NCBI GenBank assembly: GCA_007116865.1
Contig: SKHR01000039.1
Location: forward strand, 1 to 5,906
DNA length: 5,906 nucleotides
DNA from: Marinospirillum sp.
GTDB lineage: Bacteria > Pseudomonadota > Gammaproteobacteria > Pseudomonadales > Halomonadaceae
Direction: 5' to 3'
Shown here: piece by piece, positions 1 to 5,831 of the stretch
Layout: each line of letters begins with the position of its first letter
How positions within the stretch are numbered: position 1 is the first letter of the stretch
The notes under the pieces: model-generated
What the model was told of the DNA's origin: nothing
The model's database searches: none
The model's input: only the letters and a program-made list of their open reading frames with translations
Position numbers and translations under genes: made by a program

Positions 1-166
1 AGCTGGGCTGAGTGGCGGGCAGCGCGCCATCGGCCTGGGGTGGCTGGCTTTCAAACAGGCTGACTTTGCAGCCGCTTTTTTCGATCAAGGGTCTCAGTGC
101 CAGAGCCAAACTGGCTCCGACCAACCCGCCACCAATGATGGCAATGTCTGTGTTCAGTGTGTTCAT
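1..166 (-). CDS. ubiH: UbiH-type ubiquinone biosynthesis FAD hydroxylase, N-terminal part
   Basis: Only the first 55 codons lie in the window; the gene continues past the left edge. The translation opens MNTLNTDIAIIGGGLVGASL. The Gly-rich GxGxxG dinucleotide-binding loop sits at residues 12-17, after a hydrophobic beta strand, and an acidic residue (E39 in VSLFES) sits at the end of the second strand, where it normally holds the FAD ribose. This is the standard start of the UbiH/UbiI/UbiF flavoprotein monooxygenases, which hydroxylate the ubiquinone ring at the inner membrane face. The choice of UbiH rests on context, because the E. coli order is ygfB-pepP-ubiH-ubiI. The start codon overlaps the pepP stop (ATGA, 163-166), so translation is probably coupled to pepP. 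UbiI or another paralogue cannot be excluded from the N-terminus alone. Confidence 0.87.
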   Translation of the reverse strand, partial: MNTLNTDIAIIGGGLVGASLALALRPLIEKSGCKVSLFESQPPQADGALPATQPS

Positions 167-1470
167 GCTGCGGGCTCCGCCATCAGTGCTTCGATCGCAT
201 CGGCCTGCTTGGGCACGCCCTGCGTGAGTACTTCGGCACCACTGGCCGTGACCAGCAGGTTGTCTTCAATGCGTATACCGATTCCCCGCCATTCAGGCGC
301 CACACTGAGTTCGTCCTCAGCAATATACAGGCCGGGTTCAATGGTCAGTACCATGCCCCGCTGAAGCGCACGCGGTTGACCCTGCTGACGATAACGGCCC
401 ACATCATGCACATCCAGACCCAGCCAGTGGCCAGTGCCATGCATGAAAAACGGCCGCCAGGCTTCCTGCTCCAGGCAGACATTCAAATCCCCCTGAATCA
501 GCCCCAGGCTCAGCAAACCCTCGGTCAGCACGGCCAGAACCTTTTGATGGATCGCCTCCAGCGTGACACCAGGGCGCACCAGGGCAATCGCGGCTTCGTT
601 GGCGGCCAGCACCCAGTCATACAACTGGCGCTGGGGGGGTGAAAAACGCCCACTCACAGGAAAGGTGCGAGTGATGTCTCCGGCATACCCCTGATACTCG
701 GCACCGGCATCAATCAAAACCAGCTCACCGGCTTCAAGGCGTTTTTGATTGTCGATATAGTGCAGAATGCAGGCATTGGCTCCAGATCCCACTATGCTCG
801 CATACGCAGGGCCGCTGGCCCCCTGATCAACAAAAAAGGCTTCCAACTGGGCTTGTAACTGGTATTCAAACAAGCCGGGGCGACAGGTTCGCATGACCTG
901 CACATGAGCTTGAGCAGAGATTTCAGCCGCTCGGCGCATCAAGGCCTGCTCCTGCTCATCCTTGATCAAACGCTGTTCGGCCAGCCAGCCGCTCAGATCG
1001 ACCAGCTGTTGTGGCAAACAGGCTTTGCGCTGACCTTTTTTCAGTGCCAGTGATCGCCAACTGAGCCAGCGCGGATAAAGTGCAGCATCATCAAAAGGCA
1101 TCCACACGCTGTTGACCCCGCCCAACCAGGTGGCCAGCTGTTCATCCAACTGCTCGACCGACCAGGCCTGATCCACCCCCAACTGCTGAGGGGCGGCCTC
1201 TGGCCCAAGCCGCCGACCCGTCCAGACTTCCTGCTTAGGGTCTTTAGGCAGCACAAAAACATGGCTGGTCGTCTTTTCTGTGGTTTTGTGCAAGACCAGC
1301 CAGGCATCCGGCTCGTTAAAGCCAGTGAGATACCAAAAATCGCTATTCTGGCGAAACGGATATTCGGTATCCCGGCTGCGAGTGACCAGCGAAGCACCCG
1401 GCAGAATGGCAAGGCTCTCGGCGGGCATCGCATCCAACAGACGCTGACGGCGGTTTTGATAATGGGTCAT
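163..1470 (-). CDS. pepP: Xaa-Pro aminopeptidase (aminopeptidase P)
   Basis: This 435-residue protein is close to the usual length of E. coli PepP (about 440). It removes an N-terminal residue that precedes proline, using a dinuclear metal (usually Mn) centre in the cytoplasm. The N-terminal domain (about 1-165) contains the family's RDTEYPFRQNSDFWYLTGF stretch at 33-51. The C-terminal pita-bread domain carries all five metal ligands: D254 (VLIDAG), D265 (GYAGD), H348 (HGTGH), E378 (IEPG) and E402 (RIEDN). The proton-shuttle and substrate histidines are seen as H237 (ILHY) and H355 (DVHDVG). Nothing catalytic is missing. The ATG at 1470 is preceded by an AAGAGA-like ribosome site and lies 29 bp after the ygfB stop. 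The gene sits between ygfB and ubiH in one co-oriented operon and shares an ATGA overlap with ubiH. Confidence 0.97.
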   Translation of the reverse strand: MTHYQNRRQRLLDAMPAESLAILPGASLVTRSRDTEYPFRQNSDFWYLTGFNEPDAWLVLHKTTEKTTSHVFVLPKDPKQEVWTGRRLGPEAAPQQLGVDQAWSVEQLDEQLATWLGGVNSVWMPFDDAALYPRWLSWRSLALKKGQRKACLPQQLVDLSGWLAEQRLIKDEQEQALMRRAAEISAQAHVQVMRTCRPGLFEYQLQAQLEAFFVDQGASGPAYASIVGSGANACILHYIDNQKRLEAGELVLIDAGAEYQGYAGDITRTFPVSGRFSPPQRQLYDWVLAANEAAIALVRPGVTLEAIHQKVLAVLTEGLLSLGLIQGDLNVCLEQEAWRPFFMHGTGHWLGLDVHDVGRYRQQGQPRALQRGMVLTIEPGLYIAEDELSVAPEWRGIGIRIEDNLLVTASGAEVLTQGVPKQADAIEALMAEPAA

Positions 1471-1499
1471 GACCTGGTTCTCTTAAGCTCGTTGATCCA

Positions 1500-2093
1500 T
1501 CAGTGGTAACGGGGCGGTGTTTCCAGTCCCTGAACCTGTGGACGCCCTGGGTGCATTTCCAAGTAAATCATCATCGCCAGCATCCGCACAAACTCAATCA
1601 AAGCGGTCAGATCTTTTTCGTTATCTTCACTGCTGCCCAGCGGCGGCTGCCCACCGGCCTCAATGGCTTGAAGATCCTGCAGGCCTTCCTGTGCCTCTGC
1701 AGAGAGGCTGGCAATTTCGACACCCGCGGCCTTGAGTGACTTGCTGAACCCCTGAATCCACTTGATCAGCGCACTGAAACGCTCTTCCAGTTCATACAGC
1801 TCATCAGGCAACATCAGCTCAAAATCCAACTGCGGGCTGCCTAATGTTGTTTGGGTTTCTTCCAGCAGGGTGAAAGCCAGTTGCTGCTGTTCTTCATTTA
1901 AAGCGGGCGGCGGATCACCAAGCAACTGAGTGAACAGCGCCAACCACTGGTCTTTGCTCAAACCCTGGTTGCCGCAAAGCTGCCCGGTCAAAACGCCGTG
2001 AAACAGAGCCGGTGATTGAAAGCAGCGCTGACTCAGGCACAGGTCGGCCAGTTGATCAAAATTCAGCCGCTGACTTGAGTGTGATGAGTCCAT
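1500..2093 (-). CDS. ygfB: YgfB/UPF0149 family protein
   Basis: The product is a 197-residue, mostly helical cytoplasmic protein with no signal peptide or membrane segment. Family hallmarks are visible in order: FHGVLTGQLCG at 31-41, FELMLPDE at 91-98, the helix RFSALIKWIQGFSKSL at 105-120, and the C-terminal helix DLTALIEFVRMLAMMIYLEM at 161-180. Its place directly upstream of pepP and divergent from zapA is the same as in E. coli. The molecular function of the family is not well settled; work in Pseudomonas aeruginosa has linked YgfB to control of the ampDh3 amidase, and whether that holds here cannot be told. The ATG at 2093 has an AAGAGG ribosome site 6 nt upstream (minus strand of 2100-2105). 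AT-rich sequence just upstream (around 2103-2117) could hold its -10, but I see no convincing -35. It is probably the first gene of the ygfB-pepP-ubiH operon. Confidence 0.95.
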   Translation of the reverse strand: MDSSHSSQRLNFDQLADLCLSQRCFQSPALFHGVLTGQLCGNQGLSKDQWLALFTQLLGDPPPALNEEQQQLAFTLLEETQTTLGSPQLDFELMLPDELYELEERFSALIKWIQGFSKSLKAAGVEIASLSAEAQEGLQDLQAIEAGGQPPLGSSEDNEKDLTALIEFVRMLAMMIYLEMHPGRPQVQGLETPPRYH

Positions 2094-2140
2094 AAAAAAC
2101 CTCTTGTATTAAATTTTGTGCCCAGGCCTGATCGAGAAAA

Positions 2141-2170
2141 TTGACCCTCGCCCCAGGCCAGGACTATAGT
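2141..2170 (+). promoter_or_regulatory. Predicted sigma70 promoter of zapA
   Basis: A -35 element TTGACC (2141-2146) and a -10 element TATAGT (2165-2170) are separated by 18 bp. Each matches five of six consensus bases. Transcription would begin near 2177 and leave a leader of about 27 nt before the zapA ATG at 2204. The leader contains TGAGGA at 2182-2187, the only Shine-Dalgarno-like sequence there, although it lies about 16 nt from the start codon. The promoter position also shows that an upstream in-frame TTG at 2141 cannot be the start of zapA. Confidence 0.7.
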
Positions 2171-2203
2171 AACAGTTTGCTTGAGGAACAGGCGCGCAGT
2201 CTC

Positions 2204-2521
2204 ATGTCTAGTGATAAGAATACCACTGAAATCACCCTGCTTGACCGGCAATATCTGATTGCCTGTCTGCCCGAGGAACAGGAAGCCTTGGTGCAGGCTG
2301 CTCGCTATTTAAATGGCAAAATGCTGGAAATTCGCCAAGCCGGCAAAATTCTCAGCATGGAGCGCTTAGCGATCATGGCCGCGCTCAATATCACTCACGA
2401 ACTGATTCAGCTCGGCAAGCAAAATCAGGACTCACTTGTACAAGTACAACGGCTGACAGAAAAACTGGCTCAGGCCGTCGATGAAACCCAGCCTTGGGTA
2501 GAATCACGAAAATTACCCTAA
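2204..2521 (+). CDS. zapA: Cell division protein ZapA
   Basis: This 105-residue protein is about the length of E. coli ZapA (109). ZapA is a small cytoplasmic protein that binds FtsZ and cross-links its filaments, stabilising the Z-ring at midcell. Residues 1-50 form the globular FtsZ-binding head (ITLLDRQYLIACLPEE at 10-25). The family's best conserved stretch, RLAIMAALNITHEL, is at 54-67 and leads into a long helix to about residue 97 that should form the coiled-coil dimer and tetramer stalk. I chose the ATG at 2204 because it aligns with the usual N-terminus and because the promoter at 2141-2170 lies within the longer open frame. The spacing from the nearest Shine-Dalgarno-like site is loose. 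It is divergent from ygfB, with the 6S RNA gene starting 28 bp downstream. Confidence 0.95.
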   Translation: MSSDKNTTEITLLDRQYLIACLPEEQEALVQAARYLNGKMLEIRQAGKILSMERLAIMAALNITHELIQLGKQNQDSLVQVQRLTEKLAQAVDETQPWVESRKLP

Positions 2522-2534
2522 ACAAATTATTTTT

Positions 2535-2543
2535 TGCTACACT
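2535..2543 (+). promoter_or_regulatory. Predicted extended -10 promoter of 6S RNA
   Basis: The sequence TGCTACACT fits the extended -10 pattern TGnTAnnnT, with TACACT at 2538-2543. No good -35 is seen at the right distance, which is usual for extended -10 promoters. The upstream stretch 2521-2535 is A/T-rich. The predicted start, 7 nt after the -10 at about 2550, falls at the base of the 6S RNA terminal stem, which supports both the promoter and the RNA end. Bases between the zapA stop and the RNA thus serve only as promoter. Confidence 0.65.
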
Positions 2544-2549
2544 GAAAAC

Positions 2550-2727
2550 AACCCTGGGGTGTACGCCAGTTGCTCACGTCCTCGAGCCTATGATTTTATA
2601 TCAGGACGCGATTTGGACCCACCCTTGTGCATGTCCACCTTGAGTGGAAAGCCTGAGGTGAGCCGGTTGCTTCCGCCTTGAACTTTAGGGTTCAAGGGCC
2701 ACGACAACAGCGGCACCCTGGGGTCTT
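2550..2727 (+). ncRNA. ssrS: 6S RNA (RNA polymerase regulator)
   Basis: 6S RNA mimics an open promoter and sequesters the sigma70 RNA polymerase holoenzyme in stationary phase. The RNA of about 178 nt is close to the 184 nt of E. coli. The terminal stem is formed by ACCCTGGGGTG (2551-2561) and CACCCTGGGGT (2714-2724), which pair over 11 positions with two G-U wobbles. The 5' side of the central bubble carries the conserved GAGCC block (2584-2588). The 3' side carries the 6S hairpin CCTTGAAC (2676-2683), loop TTTAGG, GTTCAAGG (2690-2697), an 8 bp perfect stem, followed by the conserved ACAGCGGC (2706-2713). Location between zapA and ygfA is the standard gammaproteobacterial one. Ends are inferred from the fold and promoter to within a few nucleotides; I see no clear intrinsic terminator, so the primary transcript may run into ygfA and be trimmed. 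Confidence 0.93.
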
Positions 2728-2736
2728 TTATCGGTC

Positions 2737-3396
2737 ATGTCCTGTACTCAATCTCTCCCTGAACCCCCTGACTCAACCGCCCAGCTGCGGCGTTTGTTGC
2801 GTCATCGAAGGCGTCAACTGAGCGCCTTTCAGCAGCAACAGGCCGCTTTTGCACTTGCGCGACACTTGCGCAGCCTGCCTCGCCTGCGCCACTGCGTTCA
2901 TATCGCGGCCTACTGGGCGATGGATGGCGAAATCAATCCGGCGCCTTTCATCCGTTCGCTCAAGGATGGCTCCCAGCAGGTTTACTTGCCCTTGTTGCAT
3001 CCCTTTTTACCGGGCCGGTTGATTTTTGCCCCAAAGCCAGGCTCGATCAGCGCCTGGAAGAAGAATCGCTTTCAAATCCCTGAGCCTCAGCTCAAGGGGC
3101 AGAGGGGTCGAGATTGGCGTGACCCCTGGGCACTGGATGCGGTGTTAATGCCTCTGGTGGGGTTTGATCGCCTGGGCCACCGTCTGGGCATGGGGGGTGG
3201 TTTTTATGATCGCACCTTTGCCGCTGAACCTTGGCGTTTTCGTCGCCCCTGCTTGATTGGTGTTGCTCATGATTGTCAGGAGGTCGAACAGCTTTCTGCC
3301 CAACCCTGGGATGTGCCGCTGGATGCCCTGGTGACACCCAGCGGCTGGCTGGACTTTGCTTCACACCGCCGTGCAGGCCGTTTCAGCCAAAGCTGA
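2737..3396 (+). CDS. ygfA: 5-formyltetrahydrofolate cyclo-ligase (YgfA/Fau)
   Basis: The enzyme converts 5-formyltetrahydrofolate to 5,10-methenyltetrahydrofolate using ATP, returning folate to the active one-carbon pool in the cytoplasm. The diagnostic signature GHRLGMGGGFYDR is at residues 147-159. Other family blocks are the basic N-terminal helix LRRLLRHRRRQLS (17-29), DGEIN (63-67), QVYLPLLHPF (81-90), NRFQIPEP (110-117) and WDVPLDALVTPSG (191-203). At 219 residues it is longer than the E. coli protein (about 182), with roughly 20 extra residues before the first conserved helix and about 15 after the last block. The ATG at 2737 is the only good start, but no clear Shine-Dalgarno precedes it; the nearest G-rich run (2720-2723) lies inside the 6S RNA terminal stem. 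In E. coli the gene is co-transcribed with 6S RNA, and the same is likely here. Its 3' end overlaps nrdJ on the opposite strand. Confidence 0.95.
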   Translation: MSCTQSLPEPPDSTAQLRRLLRHRRRQLSAFQQQQAAFALARHLRSLPRLRHCVHIAAYWAMDGEINPAPFIRSLKDGSQQVYLPLLHPFLPGRLIFAPKPGSISAWKKNRFQIPEPQLKGQRGRDWRDPWALDAVLMPLVGFDRLGHRLGMGGGFYDRTFAAEPWRFRRPCLIGVAHDCQEVEQLSAQPWDVPLDALVTPSGWLDFASHRRAGRFSQS

Positions 3397-5632
3397 TTTC
3401 ACAGGCTCCACCACTACACGCCTGAGCCCCCAGGGTGTTGACCTCGGTGAACTTTTTTTCACTCAACACCTCCGTGAAGCGGATGGGCTGAAGCCGACTC
3501 ATGATTGATTCCCACTTGTGAAGATTGTTCACATCCTTGAGGGCGTTACACATTTTGAGCAGGTCTCCGCCAAAGTGTTTGTCAGCAAACTGCCGCGCTC
3601 GGCGCACCCAGTCACGTTTTAGCAGGTGGCTGGATTCTTCTTCACTCAGCTTTAGACCATGACCCAAAACCGTATCGCAGGCGGTCCACAGGTTATTCTC
3701 AAAGGCGTGCAGGCCATCCACGATCAGACCTGAAGCAAAGATACCCGCCACGCCATACATGTCCACAATCTCTTGTTCAGTAAACACTCGAGTGAAAGGG
3801 GCCTGAGGGTAAGCCCTGTCACCAAAAGCACTGAGCAGTGAAATGCCGGCAAACACGTGGCGATTGGCATAAATGTAGGCTTCAACCTCGGCCCAGTCAT
3901 CGACGGTAATGGTATTAGAGACATTGTGGCGCAAACGGGGGTCCACACAACGCTCCACCACGGTGCCTGCCTCGATCCAAGCCTGCTGGGCTTTTTTCAC
4001 GTACTCCAACTGTTTGACGCCTAAAAGTTCCTCTTTATAGATTGAGCCTTCAAGCGGCACAATCGGGAAGCTGACCACCCAGTCGGTGCCGCTCTGACTC
4101 CATACTGAACGCTCAATCATTTTAGGGTTGCTGGTTTGAATCAAGCGTGCAACCTCATCAGTATCCGTCACCTGCATATTGCGAAAGTAACGTGGTGCAT
4201 GTTCGCCATGTATGCCCGAGGCGCAACCCAACAGTACACTGGCGTTGCCTGAGGGTTTGACGGTTGTGACACGAGCCGCCGGGTTGATTCCCAGCAGAGC
4301 GGCCATTTCCTGATTGGTTTCCACCGCCATGCGGGCCGCATCAAGCATATTTTGCTCATCAAAGAGTATTTCCGGACGGCTCATCCAGCCTGTAATAGAG
4401 CAGCCGAGCAGGGCTTCACGCTCAGTGATTTCACGACTGGCAGACTCCAAATAATGAAAGTCGGTGTAACCGGCTTGCAGGGTTCCCAATATGGCGCTGG
4501 CTTTAGCTGCATTCAGGAGGGTTTCACGATCACTACAGCGGGCACCGTTAATTTCGGTGAGATTACAAAACTGAAAGCCTGAGCGACCATCTTCGGTATA
4601 AGCACGCATGCCGATTTCTGCGCAAGGATTGAAGCCAAACTCCGTATCGTCAGCAAAAATAAAGCCGGGTTCACCATAGTGTTTTGCGGACTCCATCAAA
4701 TGGTGAAACTCTTCTGCTGTCAGCTCATCACGAATCAGCAAGGCAGAATTGTTTGACCGCGCACGCTGGGGATTGGTATGAAACCAGTCACCCGTTTTGG
4801 CCATCATCATCTCCTCATCATCCTTGCTGAACAGACAGATGGTCGCTGCCCGTCGGATACCGCCAGATAACACGGCATCGGACATGTGCATGACAAAGTC
4901 ATAGGCATGAATGGGACGTAGCTGGATTGCCTGGGCGTGATCACGTGTCACCTGGTCTAACAGCTTGCGACACTTTTCCAGGGCCTCCATCAGCCCGGAA
5001 GCACCCGGCGCTTTAAATCCGCCTGAAATAAACGAGCCACGGGGGCGTATCTGACTAGCGTCGAAGTGGACTATCTTGCCCTGATAATCAGGGAAAGGGG
5101 CACTCTGATCCCAGTAGCTGGACAGCAGCACGGCAAAGGCATCTGCCCAGCCTTCAATCGAGTCAGGTATTTGGAACACCCTTGCCTCTGTTGGGGAAGG
5201 TGCTTTAATTTTGGGCAAGCGCGCCACATGATGGCGCTGAACGGAAAACCCCACCCCACAGCCAGATAAAAGCAAATACATCGCTTCTTGAAAGAACGCC
5301 GGGCGGTCAACATAAGAAAACGAACAGTTATATAAACGTGCATTGTGCTTGACGATCTGATCACCACCAAACTGCAACGCCCTTTGTGCACCCAAAATCA
5401 GCTTTTCCCGATAGGCCATCTCCGCGAAATCAATCTTTGCCGCCAAGGCCGGAGTCATTTTTTCTGCATATTTTTGTCGGTGCATGTTCATCACCCGGGC
5501 AACCGCTTCATCCCAGGTTTCGTAACGCTGATGAGACTCTGACCAACGCGAATAGCCTTTATAAAAATTGGTATCGGCCAGCATGTCGCGAACGATGGCT
5601 TCTTTACTGATAAATTCAAGATGGGTACTCAT
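3383..5632 (-). CDS. nrdJ: Class II (adenosylcobalamin-dependent) ribonucleotide reductase
   Basis: This 749-residue protein makes deoxyribonucleotides from ribonucleotides using adenosylcobalamin for radical generation, so it needs neither oxygen nor a separate radical subunit. Conserved points: C103 (YNCSF) and C356 (FCNLTE) as the active-site disulfide pair; N335, C337 and E339 in NPCAEI as catalytic asparagine, thiyl cysteine and glutamate; GCGVGFSV at 124-131; TTVKPSGNAS at 456-465; NVSNTITV at 570-577; and a C-terminal C739-x4-C744 pair for re-reduction. Length and C-terminal layout resemble the monomeric Lactobacillus RTPR type, not the longer NrdJ with a zinc tail. Between LPKIKAP (139) and IPDSIEGW (155) it is shorter than the Lactobacillus enzyme as I remember it. 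Whether it uses di- or triphosphates cannot be told. The ATG at 5632 has an AAGGAT ribosome site with 8 nt spacing (minus strand of 5641-5646). NrdR boxes lie upstream. All catalytic residues are present. Confidence 0.93.
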   Translation of the reverse strand: MSTHLEFISKEAIVRDMLADTNFYKGYSRWSESHQRYETWDEAVARVMNMHRQKYAEKMTPALAAKIDFAEMAYREKLILGAQRALQFGGDQIVKHNARLYNCSFSYVDRPAFFQEAMYLLLSGCGVGFSVQRHHVARLPKIKAPSPTEARVFQIPDSIEGWADAFAVLLSSYWDQSAPFPDYQGKIVHFDASQIRPRGSFISGGFKAPGASGLMEALEKCRKLLDQVTRDHAQAIQLRPIHAYDFVMHMSDAVLSGGIRRAATICLFSKDDEEMMMAKTGDWFHTNPQRARSNNSALLIRDELTAEEFHHLMESAKHYGEPGFIFADDTEFGFNPCAEIGMRAYTEDGRSGFQFCNLTEINGARCSDRETLLNAAKASAILGTLQAGYTDFHYLESASREITEREALLGCSITGWMSRPEILFDEQNMLDAARMAVETNQEMAALLGINPAARVTTVKPSGNASVLLGCASGIHGEHAPRYFRNMQVTDTDEVARLIQTSNPKMIERSVWSQSGTDWVVSFPIVPLEGSIYKEELLGVKQLEYVKKAQQAWIEAGTVVERCVDPRLRHNVSNTITVDDWAEVEAYIYANRHVFAGISLLSAFGDRAYPQAPFTRVFTEQEIVDMYGVAGIFASGLIVDGLHAFENNLWTACDTVLGHGLKLSEEESSHLLKRDWVRRARQFADKHFGGDLLKMCNALKDVNNLHKWESIMSRLQPIRFTEVLSEKKFTEVNTLGAQACSGGACEISFG

Positions 5633-5658
5633 GGGGTCTTATCCTTAATTTGGCTCCA

Positions 5659-5674
5659 ACACTATATATTGTTA
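5659..5674. promoter_or_regulatory. NrdR box 1 (nrdJ-proximal)
   Basis: The 16 bp ACACTATATATTGTTA matches the remembered NrdR box consensus acaCwAtATaTwGtgt at 14 positions, missing only the last two. NrdR is the zinc-finger/ATP-cone repressor of ribonucleotide reductase genes in bacteria. It lies 26 bp upstream of the nrdJ ATG. By the predicted promoter it would fall at about +5 to +20, where bound repressor would block initiation. No nrdR gene lies in this window. Confidence 0.8.
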
Positions 5675-5684
5675 TCAATTACCA

Positions 5685-5713
5685 TCTATACCACAACATA
5701 TAGTGCCAACCAA
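5685..5713 (-). promoter_or_regulatory. Predicted nrdJ promoter
   Basis: On the minus strand TTGGTT (5713-5708) and TATAGA (5690-5685) are separated by 17 bp, giving a predicted start near 5678 and a leader of about 45 nt. Each element matches only part of the consensus (3 and 4 of 6). NrdR box 2 fills the spacer and box 1 lies just downstream of the start. A second option, TTGAGT then 16 bp then TATATG, lies about 10 bp further upstream, so the exact start is uncertain. Confidence 0.45.
5691..5706. promoter_or_regulatory. NrdR box 2 (nrdJ-distal)
   Basis: The 16 bp CCACAACATATAGTGC matches the NrdR consensus acaCwAtATaTwGtgt at 13 of 16 positions, including the CwA and TwG cores. It is 16 bp from box 1, so centres are 32 bp apart, about three helical turns. 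Paired boxes at this kind of spacing are the known NrdR operator layout. The box occupies the space between the predicted -35 and -10 of nrdJ. Confidence 0.78.
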
Positions 5714-5769
5714 GAGCGACTCAAAACCTGCCCTAAGTCATGCAGGTCTCTTGAAAAAAGCACAGCGCA

Positions 5770-5803
5770 CGACTCATCAGCCCTTGCCAGGGGCCATGAG
5801 TCG
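5770..5803. other. Strong imperfect hairpin upstream of nrdJ
   Basis: CGACTCAT (5770-5777) and ATGAGTCG (5796-5803) form an 8 bp perfect outer stem. Inside, GCCCTT (5780-5785) can pair with AGGGGC (5789-5794) using one G-T wobble, with a three-base loop and a small internal bulge. On the minus strand it lies 28 nt after the stop codon of the possible upstream gene and about 10 nt before a six-T run (5759-5754). This could be a terminator for that gene, but the T-run is too far from the stem for a canonical one. An element with another role, for instance in DNA or RNA binding, is possible. Confidence 0.5.
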
Positions 5804-5831
5804 ATGATCAAGCAATGAGATAATTAAAAAA

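Noticed and set aside
157..642. 161-codon open frame on the plus strand opposite pepP
   Set aside because: It lies wholly antisense to a well-supported gene with all catalytic residues, and its His/Gln-rich translation resembles no family.
2141..2203. A 21-codon N-terminal extension of zapA from a TTG at 2141
   Set aside because: The stretch contains the -35 and -10 of the zapA promoter, the extension has no family similarity, and the ATG at 2204 gives the usual ZapA length.
2530..2535. T-run just after zapA as an intrinsic terminator
   Set aside because: No GC-rich hairpin precedes it; the run is part of the A/T-rich region upstream of the 6S RNA -10.
5071..5391. 106-codon minus-strand frame inside nrdJ
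   Set aside because: It is an alternative frame of the nrdJ coding sequence, which is intact and fully matches the class II family.
5633..5831. Cobalamin riboswitch upstream of nrdJ
   Set aside because: I see no B12 box or the multi-helix layout in the roughly 200 bp region, and B12 riboswitches usually control the B12-independent reductases, not the B12-dependent one.
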